From Mixta hanseatica (lineage in GTDB: Bacteria > Pseudomonadota > Gammaproteobacteria > Enterobacterales > Enterobacteriaceae), in contig NZ_CP082904.1 of assembly GCF_023517775.1 (NCBI RefSeq), positions 496,001 through 560,000 of the forward strand: DNA of 64,000 bases. The letters run 5' to 3'. Both the position numbers and the translations under genes were made by a program. Shown here in pieces: positions 43,404 through 53,001 of this stretch (positions are counted from its first letter, which is position 1; every line of letters starts with the position of its first letter). Under the pieces are notes generated by a model. The model was not told the DNA's origin. It saw nothing but the letters and a program-made list of their open reading frames with translations, and did not search any database.

Positions 43404-44375
43404 TCAGGAATCGCGCTGTACTGCCATATGAGCAAGCGCTTCCAGCGCGCTGCGCCAGGGTGTTTCAGGCAGCGACTGCAGAGCGGCGATAGCTTTATCC
43501 GCTTCCTGTTCAGCCCGGGCGCGTGTCCACTCCAGCGAGCCGCACTGACGCATCGCTTCCAGCACCGGCTCCAGCAGATGACGGCCATTACCCTGTTCAA
43601 TCGCCTCGCGGATCATCGCTGTCTGCTGAGGGTTGCCGTGGCGCATGGCATGCAGCAGCGGCAGGGTAGGCTTGCCTTCGCTGAGATCGTCGCCGACATT
43701 TTTCCCCAAGGTTTGCCCATCGGCGCTGTAATCCAGCAGATCGTCGATCAGCTGAAACGCGGTGCCCAGATAGCGGCCATAATCTTGCAAACCTTGCTCC
43801 TGGGCTTCGGTGGCGCCCGCCAGAATCCCGGATGATTGCGCCGCCGCTTCGAACAGTCGCGCCGTTTTGCTGTAAATCACCCGCATATAGCTTTCTTCGG
43901 TGATATCCGGATCGTTGCAGTTCATCAACTGCAGCACTTCGCCTTCGGCGATCACGTTAACCGCTTCCGACATCAGCGCCAGGATGCGCAGCGAGCCGAG
44001 GCTGGTCATCATTTGAAAGGCGCGGGTATAGATAAAATCGCCCACCAGCACGCTGGCGGCATTACCGAACGCTGCGTTGGCGGTGGCTTTCCCACGTCGC
44101 ATATCCGATTCATCCACCACGTCGTCATGCAGCAGCGTCGCGGTATGAATAAATTCAATCAGCGCGGCAATCGTCACGTGCTGTTTATCTTCATAGCCGA
44201 GCGCGCGCGCCGCAAGAATGGCAATCATTGGACGAATACGCTTGCCGCCGCCGCTGATAATGTAGTAACCCAACTGATTGATGAGCGAAACATCTGAATT
44301 CAGCTGTGAGAGGATGGTCTCGTTGACGGCCGCCATGTCTTGTGCGGTTAATTCATTAATTTGTTCTAAATTCAT
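43404..44375 (-). CDS. ispB: Octaprenyl diphosphate synthase IspB
   Basis: A 323-residue trans-prenyltransferase. The two Asp-rich motifs are LLHDDVVDESDMRRG and QLIDDLLDY. It makes the C40 side chain of ubiquinone-8 and menaquinone-8. It is divergent from rplU. The 279-bp space to sfsB holds no gene. Confidence 0.96.
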   Translation of the reverse strand: MNLEQINELTAQDMAAVNETILSQLNSDVSLINQLGYYIISGGGKRIRPMIAILAARALGYEDKQHVTIAALIEFIHTATLLHDDVVDESDMRRGKATANAAFGNAASVLVGDFIYTRAFQMMTSLGSLRILALMSEAVNVIAEGEVLQLMNCNDPDITEESYMRVIYSKTARLFEAAAQSSGILAGATEAQEQGLQDYGRYLGTAFQLIDDLLDYSADGQTLGKNVGDDLSEGKPTLPLLHAMRHGNPQQTAMIREAIEQGNGRHLLEPVLEAMRQCGSLEWTRARAEQEADKAIAALQSLPETPWRSALEALAHMAVQRDS

Positions 44376-44531
44376 CAGTCTGTTCAGCTATTGCTCTGTT
44401 CAGCGCCATGTTAAGCGACTTTGCCCATGTCTGTGCCACGTAATGTATTACAGATTGTACTTGAAAAACGAGGCTCTTGAATCCTGAGTATGGCGCTGCG
44501 TTTTTTTTCTGCAATCCTTTGCTATGTCCTC

Positions 44532-44560
44532 TTGTCAACGCAGGGATTTTTGCGTAGAAT
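44532..44560 (+). promoter_or_regulatory. Promoter of rplU-rpmA
   Basis: TTGTCA, a 17-base spacer and TAGAAT, followed by a GC-rich discriminator (GCGCCC). This is the pattern of growth-rate-regulated, stringently controlled promoters. The leader before rplU is about 65 bases. Confidence 0.75.
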
Positions 44561-44632
44561 TCGCGCCCTATTGTGAATATTTATCGCGCCGCCTGACAAT
44601 TGAAGAAGGTAAGCGCAGAAGCGGAGTTTTAT

Positions 44633-44944
44633 ATGTACGCGGTTTTCCAAAGTGGTGGTAAACAACACCGAGTAAGCGAAGGTCAAACCGTTCGCCTGGA
44701 AAAGCTGGACATCGCAACCGGCGAAACTATTGAGTTCGATCAGGTTCTGATGATTGCAAATGGTGACGACGTTACAATCGGCGCACCGCTGGTTTCAGGT
44801 GGCGTGATCAAAGCAGAAGTTGTTGCTCATGGTCGTGGCGAGAAAATTAAAATCGTTAAGTTTCGTCGTCGTAAACACCATCGTAAGCAGCAGGGCCATC
44901 GTCAGTGGTTCACTGATGTGAAAATCACTGGCATCAGCGCCTGA
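44633..44944 (+). CDS. rplU: 50S ribosomal protein L21
   Basis: A 103-residue protein of exact family length ([17 protein letters not shown] ... [23 protein letters not shown] basic segment). It binds 23S rRNA. ATG 44633 follows GGAGTTTTAT; upstream in-frame codons belong to the leader. It is followed 15 bp later by rpmA. Confidence 0.97.
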   Translation: MYAVFQSGGKQHRVSEGQTVRLEKLDIATGETIEFDQVLMIANGDDVTIGAPLVSGGVIKAEVVAHGRGEKIKIVKFRRRKHHRKQQGHRQWFTDVKITGISA

Positions 44945-44959
44945 GAGGAGATCTGACAA

Positions 44960-45217
44960 ATGGCACACAAAAAGGCTGGCGGCTCAACACGTAACGGTCG
45001 CGACTCTAATGCACAGCGCCTGGGCGTAAAACGTTTCGGCGGTGAATCTGTACTGGCTGGCAACATCATCGTTCGTCAGCGTGGCACCAAGTTCCACGCA
45101 GGCACCAACGTTGGTCTTGGCCGTGACCACACTCTGTTTGCAACTGCAGACGGTAAAGTGAAATTCGAAGTTAAAGGCCCGAACAACCGTAAATACGTCA
45201 GCATCGTTGCTGAGTAA
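44960..45217 (+). CDS. rpmA: 50S ribosomal protein L27
   Basis: An 85-residue protein with the flexible N-terminus [15 protein letters not shown] that reaches the peptidyl transferase centre. The ATG follows GAGAGGAGATCTGACAA. In E. coli yhbE lies between rpmA and obgE; here a terminator and then obgE follow directly. Confidence 0.98.
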   Translation: MAHKKAGGSTRNGRDSNAQRLGVKRFGGESVLAGNIIVRQRGTKFHAGTNVGLGRDHTLFATADGKVKFEVKGPNNRKYVSIVAE

Positions 45218-45260
45218 GGTTGTCGTGCTGCAGGCTGGTTAATCTGCCTGCCAGAGAATG

Positions 45261-45290
45261 AAAGCCCCGCAGAATATTGCGGGGCTTTTT
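45261..45290 (+). terminator. Terminator after rplU-rpmA
   Basis: AAAGCCCCGCA / TGCGGGGCTTT, an 11-bp stem with a GAATAT loop and a T-run. It separates rpmA from obgE. Confidence 0.9.
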
Positions 45291-45426
45291 ACATTTTAGG
45301 CTTGCCTGATTTGCTGTACAATTTACGTACAGTTCTTTCCGCAACAGGTCATCGCTTATGGCCTCGGCGGAATAAAGCCGCACCGGCTTGTCCGGTCGCC
45401 AGGTGAATGATTTACGGAGAAGGTAA

Positions 45427-46599
<1,173 letters not shown>

Positions 46600-46616
46600 T
46601 CATGCTCAATCACCAC

Positions 46617-46646
46617 AGCCCGGCTTAATGCCGGGCTTTTTTTTTG
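46617..46646 (+). terminator. Terminator after obgE
   Basis: A perfect 8-bp stem AGCCCGGC / GCCGGGCT with a five-base loop and nine T. Confidence 0.92.
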
Positions 46647-46689
46647 CTGTTTCACCCTCTTGGGCAGCCAGCAGTAGCGCAACGGTAAA

Positions 46690-46708
46690 GAAAATGATTA
46701 TCATTATC
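46690..46708. promoter_or_regulatory. Fur box upstream of fepB
   Basis: GAAAATGATTATCATTATC agrees with the 19-bp Fur consensus GATAATGATAATCATTATC at 17 positions. It lies 25 bp before the fepB ATG, so iron-replete Fur would block fepB expression. Confidence 0.85.
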
Positions 46709-46733
46709 TCTCAATTTCTCGTTGGGATAGATC

Positions 46734-47729
46734 ATGTCTTATCGTCGCCTTTGTTCCCTGTTGAGCCTGCTGATAGTTTTATCCGCCAGCGCGTTATCCG
46801 CTTTGGCCGAGCCTGACGGCTGGCCACGCCAGTTAACCAGCGGTAAACAAACGCTTACCCTGCAGCCGCCGCCCCGGCGTATTGTCTCAACCAGCGTTAC
46901 CCTGACCGGCTCTTTGCTGGCGATTGATGCGCCGGTTATCGCCAGCGCCGCCGCCATGCCCGGTAAACGTTTCACTGACCAACAGGGTTTTTTCCGCCAG
47001 TGGGGGGAGATTGCGCGTCAACGCCACGTCCAGCGGCTGTATAACGGCGAACCGACGGTTGAAATGATTGCCGCCGCCCAGCCCGACCTGATCGTCGTCA
47101 GCGCGACCGGGAATGATTCGGCGCTGGCGCTCTATCCGCAGCTGGCGGCGATCGCGCCTACGCTGGTGGTGAACTATGACGATAAAAGCTGGCAGCAGGT
47201 GATGAAGGATCTAGGCCAGGCCACGGGCCATGAAGCCCTGGCGGAGCAGCGCATCGCCGATTTTGATCGACGCTTACAGCAGCTGCGTACAACGATTACG
47301 CTGCCGCCGCAGCCAGTATCCGCTTTCGTTTATAACCGTCACGGGCCTACAATTAACCTGTGGACCCACGCTTCCGCCCAAGGGCAGCTGCTACAGCAAC
47401 TTGGCTTTACTCTGGCCGTTCCCTTACCTGGCGGCTTTGATCTGATGGCATTGCAGAAACGGCGTGACAAGGTACAGCTAAGCGGCGAAACGCTGGTTAA
47501 TGGCTTAACCGGCAAAACCTTTCTGCTGTTTGCCGCTGATGATAAAGATGCCGCTGCGTTAATGCATGAACCGCTGCTGGCAGGCGCGCAGGCGGTACAG
47601 CAACGGCGTGTTATCGCCCTGGGCGAGGATAGCTTCCGGCTCGATTATTATAGCGCCGGGCACTTGCTAACGCGTATCGGTCAGCTGTTTAGCAAAGCGC
47701 AGCCCACAGCGCCTGCAGGCCATCCGTAA
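46734..47729 (+). CDS. fepB: Ferric-enterobactin periplasmic binding protein FepB
   Basis: A 331-residue class III periplasmic binding protein with a signal peptide ending near SALSALA (about residue 25). The segments RRIVSTSVTLTGSLLAIDAPVIAS, DSALALYPQL, APTLVVNYDDKSWQ and RLDYYSA match FepB closely. It carries ferric enterobactin to the FepDGC importer. The fepCDG genes are not in this window and must lie elsewhere or be replaced. The end overlaps the convergent fes by 41 bp. A Fur box lies just upstream. Confidence 0.93.
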   Translation: MSYRRLCSLLSLLIVLSASALSALAEPDGWPRQLTSGKQTLTLQPPPRRIVSTSVTLTGSLLAIDAPVIASAAAMPGKRFTDQQGFFRQWGEIARQRHVQRLYNGEPTVEMIAAAQPDLIVVSATGNDSALALYPQLAAIAPTLVVNYDDKSWQQVMKDLGQATGHEALAEQRIADFDRRLQQLRTTITLPPQPVSAFVYNRHGPTINLWTHASAQGQLLQQLGFTLAVPLPGGFDLMALQKRRDKVQLSGETLVNGLTGKTFLLFAADDKDAAALMHEPLLAGAQAVQQRRVIALGEDSFRLDYYSAGHLLTRIGQLFSKAQPTAPAGHP

Positions 47730-48897
47730 GGCCGCCGCGCCAGCAGAGCGCATCATGACCGCCTTCGAATTCACGATAGTGAACAGCGTGGCCGGAAGCC
47801 TGTAGCAGCGGCAGCAGCGTGCGGTTTGATTGCAGAATGATCTTTTCATGTAAGCCAGCTTCAAGCCAGAGCCGCTGTGGATGATCCGCGCCTAAACCCT
47901 CTCTAAGCTGTTCCCCCAGCCAGCCGCCACTGCTGGCGGTATGGCGGTCGGGCCACCAGAAAGAGCCTGACAGGCTAACGGCGCCGTTAAAAGCGTGCGG
48001 CCAGCGCAGGGCAGCATAGAGCGCGGACAGTCCGCCATAGCTCTGACCGGCGACCAGCGTGGGTAATCTTTGATCCCATGATGGCAACCACTCACTTACT
48101 TGTGGCAGCAGCTCTTCCTGCAGCGCCAGCCAGAACTCAGGGTTACAGGTTAGCTCCTGGCTGCGCTGTGCCGTGCCGATAGCATCGATAAAAAGATAAC
48201 AGGCTGGCGGCAACGCGCCGCGCTGCGTTAACCACTCCAGCGGCGCGGCGAGAGGCATACCGTTCGCCCAAAATTGACCGTCCAGCAAAATAGCCAACGG
48301 ACGGGACGCGGCGCGCTCTTTTCCCGTTGTGAGTAGCCAGACTGAACGCCGGTTGGCAAGGCGCGAACTGTACCATAAGCGGGTCACCAGCTGCGGGGCA
48401 GGAGCGGCAGGATTGCGATCCAGTGTCTGCCATGCAGGCTGCGGCGGCGCGGCGGGCATATGCAGTGGTGAAACCGCATGCCCACGGCCATTGCGCCAGC
48501 TGCGTAGCGGATTCAGCGGATCGGCGATAGCTGCCGGCAAATGGGTTTTCCACCAGCTGCGCAGTTTGTCGGCAGCCAGATTATCGGCCGGGAAATCACT
48601 ATCATCCTGACTGGGGATCAGGCAGTAACTGCCTCGCCAACCGCTGCTAAGCCTAACCTCGCCTTGCCAGATATCGGTGTCGGCAACGCGCTGGAGCGAA
48701 AAAGGGCGTTGCTGACGATGATGATCGGTGATACCGGCAATATTGAGCCAGACGCGCCGTGTCGTGGAGCGATGTTCATCGCCCTCGGGATCGCGCCAGT
48801 AAAAAACGGTCCGGCAGCGTTCTCCCTGTGCCTCCGCGATTTCTGGCACACCAGCCTGCATTTTTGCCTGCCACCAGGCGTCGCTACCTATCTTCAC
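47689..48897 (-). CDS. fes: Enterochelin esterase Fes
   Basis: A 402-residue cytoplasmic esterase that hydrolyses ferric enterobactin to release iron. The N-terminal domain has GSDAWWQ and RVWLNIAGITDHH. The catalytic domain has the nucleophile Ser in AGQSYGGLSAL and the catalytic His in GGHDALCWRGG. GTG 48897 follows AAGGAAA at good spacing and aligns with the E. coli start; the frame runs 15 codons further to a TTG inside the Fur-box region. It is divergent from fepA and shares its control region. Confidence 0.92.
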   Translation of the reverse strand: MKIGSDAWWQAKMQAGVPEIAEAQGERCRTVFYWRDPEGDEHRSTTRRVWLNIAGITDHHRQQRPFSLQRVADTDIWQGEVRLSSGWRGSYCLIPSQDDSDFPADNLAADKLRSWWKTHLPAAIADPLNPLRSWRNGRGHAVSPLHMPAAPPQPAWQTLDRNPAAPAPQLVTRLWYSSRLANRRSVWLLTTGKERAASRPLAILLDGQFWANGMPLAAPLEWLTQRGALPPACYLFIDAIGTAQRSQELTCNPEFWLALQEELLPQVSEWLPSWDQRLPTLVAGQSYGGLSALYAALRWPHAFNGAVSLSGSFWWPDRHTASSGGWLGEQLREGLGADHPQRLWLEAGLHEKIILQSNRTLLPLLQASGHAVHYREFEGGHDALCWRGGLTDGLQALWAALC

Positions 48898-48940
48898 TAC
48901 GCGTTTCCTTAATGGTAAACCGCAAAAGTTAATTGATAAC

Positions 48941-48959
48941 AATATTGATAATCATTTTC
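48941..48959. promoter_or_regulatory. Fur box in the fes-fepA control region
   Basis: AATATTGATAATCATTTTC matches the Fur consensus at 16 of 19 positions, with further GATAAC/ATTTTC-type hexamers on both sides suggesting overlapping sites. It lies between the divergent fes and fepA starts, so one Fur-bound region can silence both. Confidence 0.82.
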
Positions 48960-49024
48960 ATTTTCAATAATCTGTTTCAGCTTGTTAACAGGGCGTATAA
49001 CCTGGCATTTATAACGGAAATAAA

Positions 49025-51265
49025 ATGAAAAAAGCACATTCTATAGCTTATCAGCTTCTGGTGCCGCTCACGCTGGCCAGCGGAGTATTAAGCGTCAACA
49101 GCGTGGCGGCAGAAATTTCAACGGAAAACGGCGCAGAAGATGGCACGCTGGTGGTTACGGCACAGCAGCAAACCTTACAGGCGCCGGGCGTCTCGACCAT
49201 TTCGGCTGAACGGATCAAAAAGCATCCGCCAGCACGCGATGTATCAGAAGTTATCCGTACGATGCCGGGCGTTAATCTCACCGGCAACTCTACCAGCGGC
49301 CAACGCGGCAATAATCGACAGATTGATCTCCGCGGGATGGGGCCGGAAAACACGTTAATTATGGTGGATGGCAGGCCGGTAACCAGCCGCAACGCCGTAC
49401 GCCTGGGCTGGCGCGGCGAACGTGATACCCGTGGCGACAGCAACTGGGTGCCGGCGGAAATGATCGAGCATATCGATGTGCTCCGTGGGCCGGCAGCGGC
49501 GCGTTACGGTAACGGCGCCGCCGGCGGCGTAGTGAATATCATCACCAAAAAAGAGAGCGACGGCTGGCACGGCTCATGGAATACCTATTATAACGTGCCG
49601 CAGCATAAGGAAGAGGGCGGTACCCGACGCACTAACTTTAGCCTGAACGGCCCGCTTGCTGACAATCTTAGCTTTCGCCTGTACGGTGGCCTGAGTAAAA
49701 CCCAGGCAGATACCCAGTTTATCAATGAAGGACATCAATCCTTACGTACCGGCACCTATGCCGATACAGTACCCGCTGGGCGGGAAGGGGTAGAGAGCAA
49801 GGATCTCAATGCGTTGCTGCGCTGGGCTTTTGCGCCGATGCAGGCGCTGGAATTTGAGGCGGGCTACAGTCGTCAGGGCAACCTGTATGCCGGAGACACG
49901 CAAAACACCAATACCAATGCGCTGGTGGACAAATATTACGGCAAAGAAACCAACCGGCTTTATCGGCAGAATTTCGCCGTTACCTGGACCGGCGCATGGG
50001 ATAACGGCATCAGCACCAAAAGTTTCGCGCAATATGAAAATACCCGTAACTCGCGTCTGAATGAAGGTCTGGCTGGCGGTACGGAAGGGATTTTCGCCAG
50101 TGACAGCTTCTCGACCATTGAACTGAACGATGTGCTGCTGCACAGCGAAATCAGCGTGCCGTTTGAATTATGGATCAATCAAACCGCCACCTTAGGGACC
50201 GAGTGGAATCAGCAGCGGATGAAAGATCCCAGCTCCACCAAACAGGCGCTGACCGGCGGCGCTATTGACGGCATCTCTGACGGCACCCGCAGCCCCTATA
50301 CCCAGGCGGAGATTTTCTCGCTGTTTGCGGAAGATAACCTTGAGCTAACCGACAGCACCATGCTGGTGCCGGGGTTGCGCTTCGATCACCACTCTATCGT
50401 CGGCAATAACTGGAGTCCTTCGCTTAACCTTTCGCAAATGCTGGGCGATGAGGTCACGCTTAAACTGGGCATCGCCCGCGCTTATAAGGCGCCAAGCCTC
50501 TATCAGACCAACCCTAACTACGTCTTGTACAGCCGTGGGCAGGGCTGCCCGGCCAGTAGCGGCGGCTGTTATCTGATCGGCAACGACGATCTTAAGGCGG
50601 AGACCAGCATCAACAAAGAAGTGGGTCTGGAGTGGAAGCGCGATGACTATCAGCTGGGTCTGACCTGGTTCCGTAACGATTACCGTAACAAAATTGAGTC
50701 GGGCTACCTGCCCAGCACCACTTCAACCAACGGCGCTACCGATGTGTATAAGTGGGAAAACGTGCCGAAAGCGGTGGTAGAGGGGCTGGAAGGTACGGTG
50801 AATCTTCCGCTCAGCGATACGGTAAGCTGGAATAACAATCTGACCTGGATGCTGCAGAGCAAAAACAAAGAGACCGGCGATCGCTTATCGATCATTCCGC
50901 AGTATACGCTGAACTCAATACTGAGCTGGCAGGCGACGCAGAACCTGTCGTTGCAGACCTCTTTCACCTGGTACGGCAGACAGACGCCGAAGAAGTACAA
51001 TTACAAAGGGGAAACGGTGACCGGCAGCGAGCTGGATGAGGTAAGTCCTTATTCAGTGCTCGGCCTTAGCGGGACGATGGACGTGAATAAATATATCAGC
51101 GTCACGCTCGGCGTGGATAACCTGCTGGATAAACGTCACTTCCGTGCAGGGAATGCGCAAACTACCGGCAATGCCGCGACCGGCTCTTATATGTATGGCG
51201 CAGGTGCCAACACCTATAATGAAGCGGGTCGTACCTGGTATCTCAGTCTGAATACTCACTTCTGA
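49025..51265 (+). CDS. fepA: Outer-membrane ferric-enterobactin receptor FepA
   Basis: A 746-residue TonB-dependent receptor, the same length as E. coli FepA. It has a signal peptide (ending near NSVAA, about residue 28), a TonB box-like segment (GTLVVTA), a plug domain (about 45-180, GPENTLIMVDGRPVTSRN) and a 22-strand barrel ending in LNTHF with C-terminal Phe. The segment TEWNQQRMKD and the loop with two Cys (GQGCPASSGGCYLIG) are FepA hallmarks. It imports ferric enterobactin and is also a colicin receptor in E. coli. Its end overlaps the convergent basS by 23 bp. Confidence 0.95.
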   Translation: MKKAHSIAYQLLVPLTLASGVLSVNSVAAEISTENGAEDGTLVVTAQQQTLQAPGVSTISAERIKKHPPARDVSEVIRTMPGVNLTGNSTSGQRGNNRQIDLRGMGPENTLIMVDGRPVTSRNAVRLGWRGERDTRGDSNWVPAEMIEHIDVLRGPAAARYGNGAAGGVVNIITKKESDGWHGSWNTYYNVPQHKEEGGTRRTNFSLNGPLADNLSFRLYGGLSKTQADTQFINEGHQSLRTGTYADTVPAGREGVESKDLNALLRWAFAPMQALEFEAGYSRQGNLYAGDTQNTNTNALVDKYYGKETNRLYRQNFAVTWTGAWDNGISTKSFAQYENTRNSRLNEGLAGGTEGIFASDSFSTIELNDVLLHSEISVPFELWINQTATLGTEWNQQRMKDPSSTKQALTGGAIDGISDGTRSPYTQAEIFSLFAEDNLELTDSTMLVPGLRFDHHSIVGNNWSPSLNLSQMLGDEVTLKLGIARAYKAPSLYQTNPNYVLYSRGQGCPASSGGCYLIGNDDLKAETSINKEVGLEWKRDDYQLGLTWFRNDYRNKIESGYLPSTTSTNGATDVYKWENVPKAVVEGLEGTVNLPLSDTVSWNNNLTWMLQSKNKETGDRLSIIPQYTLNSILSWQATQNLSLQTSFTWYGRQTPKKYNYKGETVTGSELDEVSPYSVLGLSGTMDVNKYISVTLGVDNLLDKRHFRAGNAQTTGNAATGSYMYGAGANTYNEAGRTWYLSLNTHF

Positions 51266-52337
51266 TCGGTTGCCCGCCGCCCGAGTTCAGGGTAGCGGGC
51301 AACCAGCATTGCGCTTTCAGACCGGAGCGATCCTGGCGATTACTTAACTGCAACTTCCCGCCGTGCAGCTGCAAAATCCGCAGCACGATATTTAAACCCA
51401 GACCGCTACCGCCGTAGCGCCGATCGCCGCGATGAAATGCCTGCGTCAGCGCATCTGCGGTCTTTTCATCAATGCCGGGGCCTTCATCGCACACCACCAG
51501 CAGGCTGCCCTTCTCCTGCGCCTGTAGCTGCAGCGTCACCCGCGAACGCTGCGGGCTATAGCGGGAAGCATTTTCCAGCAGGTTACGCACCAGCAGACGC
51601 AGCAATACCGCATCGCCCTGTACCGTCATATCCTGTGGCGTCCACTCCAGCGTCTGTTGACGCTGTTTCAGCAATTCAGCCATTTCAGCCTGTAAAGGAA
51701 GAAAGATATCGCGCTGCCAGCTCAGCGTCTGATAATGGCCGCTGGCCAGTGCCTGCCCGGCACGCGACAGCATCAGCAGTTGCTCGATAACGTGCATTAG
51801 CTGATCGATACGCGCGACCAGCATCGGCGCCTGTTTAATTTCCTGCTGCGCCATCAGTTCCAGATGCAGGCGCAGCCCTGCCAGCGGCGTGCGTAGCTCG
51901 TGCGCCGCATCGGCCGTAAAGAGCCGTTCCTGCTGAAGCGTTTGATTAAGGCGGGCAAGTAGCTGATTGATCGCGCGGGTCACCGCCACAACTTCTTCCA
52001 TCTCTGAATAGACCGGCAGCGGCGACAGATTATCGGCGGAGCGCTCAGCCAGACTGTTCTGTAAAGCATTAAGCGGACGAATAACCCAGCTAATCGCCCA
52101 GAAAGAGAGCACCAGCGTAAAGCCGACCATCACCAGCGACGGCAGCAGAAGAGACGCTATCGCCTCGCGGATTTCGTTTTCAACATGCTGATTACGTGAT
52201 TTCGCCGTTAGCGTTTCGTTAACCAGAAAACCGATCTGCTCACGACTTTCGTGCCATAACCAGATGGCGCTCATCAGCTGGCAGGTCAGCAGAATAAGCG
52301 CCAGCATGATCAATAAACGCCGACGCATACTGTTCAT
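51243..52337 (-). CDS. basS: Sensor kinase BasS/PmrB
   Basis: A 364-residue histidine kinase with two membrane helices (about 8-28 and 62-84) and a short periplasmic loop of about 34 residues. The loop or its edge holds two ExxE motifs (E30-S-R-E33 and E55-I-R-E58), the ferric-iron ligands known in PmrB. HAMP follows, then phosphoacceptor His146 in DAAHELRTPLAG and the ATPase boxes NLLENASRYS, DEGPGID and GSGLGLNIV. It should phosphorylate BasR and control lipid A modification. The start overlaps the basR stop by 4 bp. BasS/PmrB is favoured over QseC by these motifs and the partner's sequence. Confidence 0.82.
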   Translation of the reverse strand: MNSMRRRLLIMLALILLTCQLMSAIWLWHESREQIGFLVNETLTAKSRNQHVENEIREAIASLLLPSLVMVGFTLVLSFWAISWVIRPLNALQNSLAERSADNLSPLPVYSEMEEVVAVTRAINQLLARLNQTLQQERLFTADAAHELRTPLAGLRLHLELMAQQEIKQAPMLVARIDQLMHVIEQLLMLSRAGQALASGHYQTLSWQRDIFLPLQAEMAELLKQRQQTLEWTPQDMTVQGDAVLLRLLVRNLLENASRYSPQRSRVTLQLQAQEKGSLLVVCDEGPGIDEKTADALTQAFHRGDRRYGGSGLGLNIVLRILQLHGGKLQLSNRQDRSGLKAQCWLPATLNSGGGQPIRSEYSD

Positions 52338-52996
52338 AGGCGCTCTTCCAGCCGATAGCCGACGCCGCGCACCGTTTTGATACGATCTTTACCCAGCTTG
52401 CGGCGCAGATTATGGATATGCACCTCCAGCGCATTGGAGCCATTATCATCCTGCCAGCTGTAGATATCCTGCTGTAGCGTCTCACGATGCACCGTTTGCC
52501 CAATGCGCATCAATAGGCGTGAGAGAAGCGCGAACTCTTTAGGCGTCACCTCTATTGGCTGATTATCCACCGAGACCTGTAACGAGGAGAGGTTAAGCGC
52601 CAGATCGCCATGGCGTATCTGATTATCGCTGTGCCCTTGATAGCGCCTAATCAGCGCCCGTACGCGCGCTTTTAGCTCGGCCAGCGCAAAAGGCTTAACC
52701 AGATAATCATCGGCGCCGGCATCCAGCCCGCTTACCCGATCTTCCAGCGCATCGCGCGCCGTCAGAATCAACACCGGCAGATCGATATTCTGCCGCCGCC
52801 AGCGGCGCAGCAGATCGGCACCGTCCGCATCCGGCAGGCCAAGATCCAGCACCGCTAAACTGTATTGCCCGCTATGCAGCAGGCCATCCGCCTGCGCCGC
52901 CGTAGCAGCACAATCAATGGCGTAGCCCTCGCTGCTAAGCGCGAGGGCGATACCTTCCTGCAACAGCACATCATCTTCCACAATGAGAATTTTCAT
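52334..52996 (-). CDS. basR: Response regulator BasR/PmrA
   Basis: A 220-residue OmpR-family regulator. The receiver has the acidic pair E7-D8-D9, phosphoacceptor Asp51 and Lys101 in YLVKPFA. The winged-helix output domain (about 125-218) ends in HIHNLRRKLGKDRIKTVRGVGYRL. Strings such as YSLAVLDLGLPDADG favour PmrA. In E. coli pmrA sits with eptA; here it sits 5 bp behind dacB, and no eptA is in the window. Targets are probably lipid A and LPS modification genes elsewhere. Confidence 0.83.
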   Translation of the reverse strand: MKILIVEDDVLLQEGIALALSSEGYAIDCAATAAQADGLLHSGQYSLAVLDLGLPDADGADLLRRWRRQNIDLPVLILTARDALEDRVSGLDAGADDYLVKPFALAELKARVRALIRRYQGHSDNQIRHGDLALNLSSLQVSVDNQPIEVTPKEFALLSRLLMRIGQTVHRETLQQDIYSWQDDNGSNALEVHIHNLRRKLGKDRIKTVRGVGYRLEERL

Positions 52997-53001
52997 GCGC
53001 C

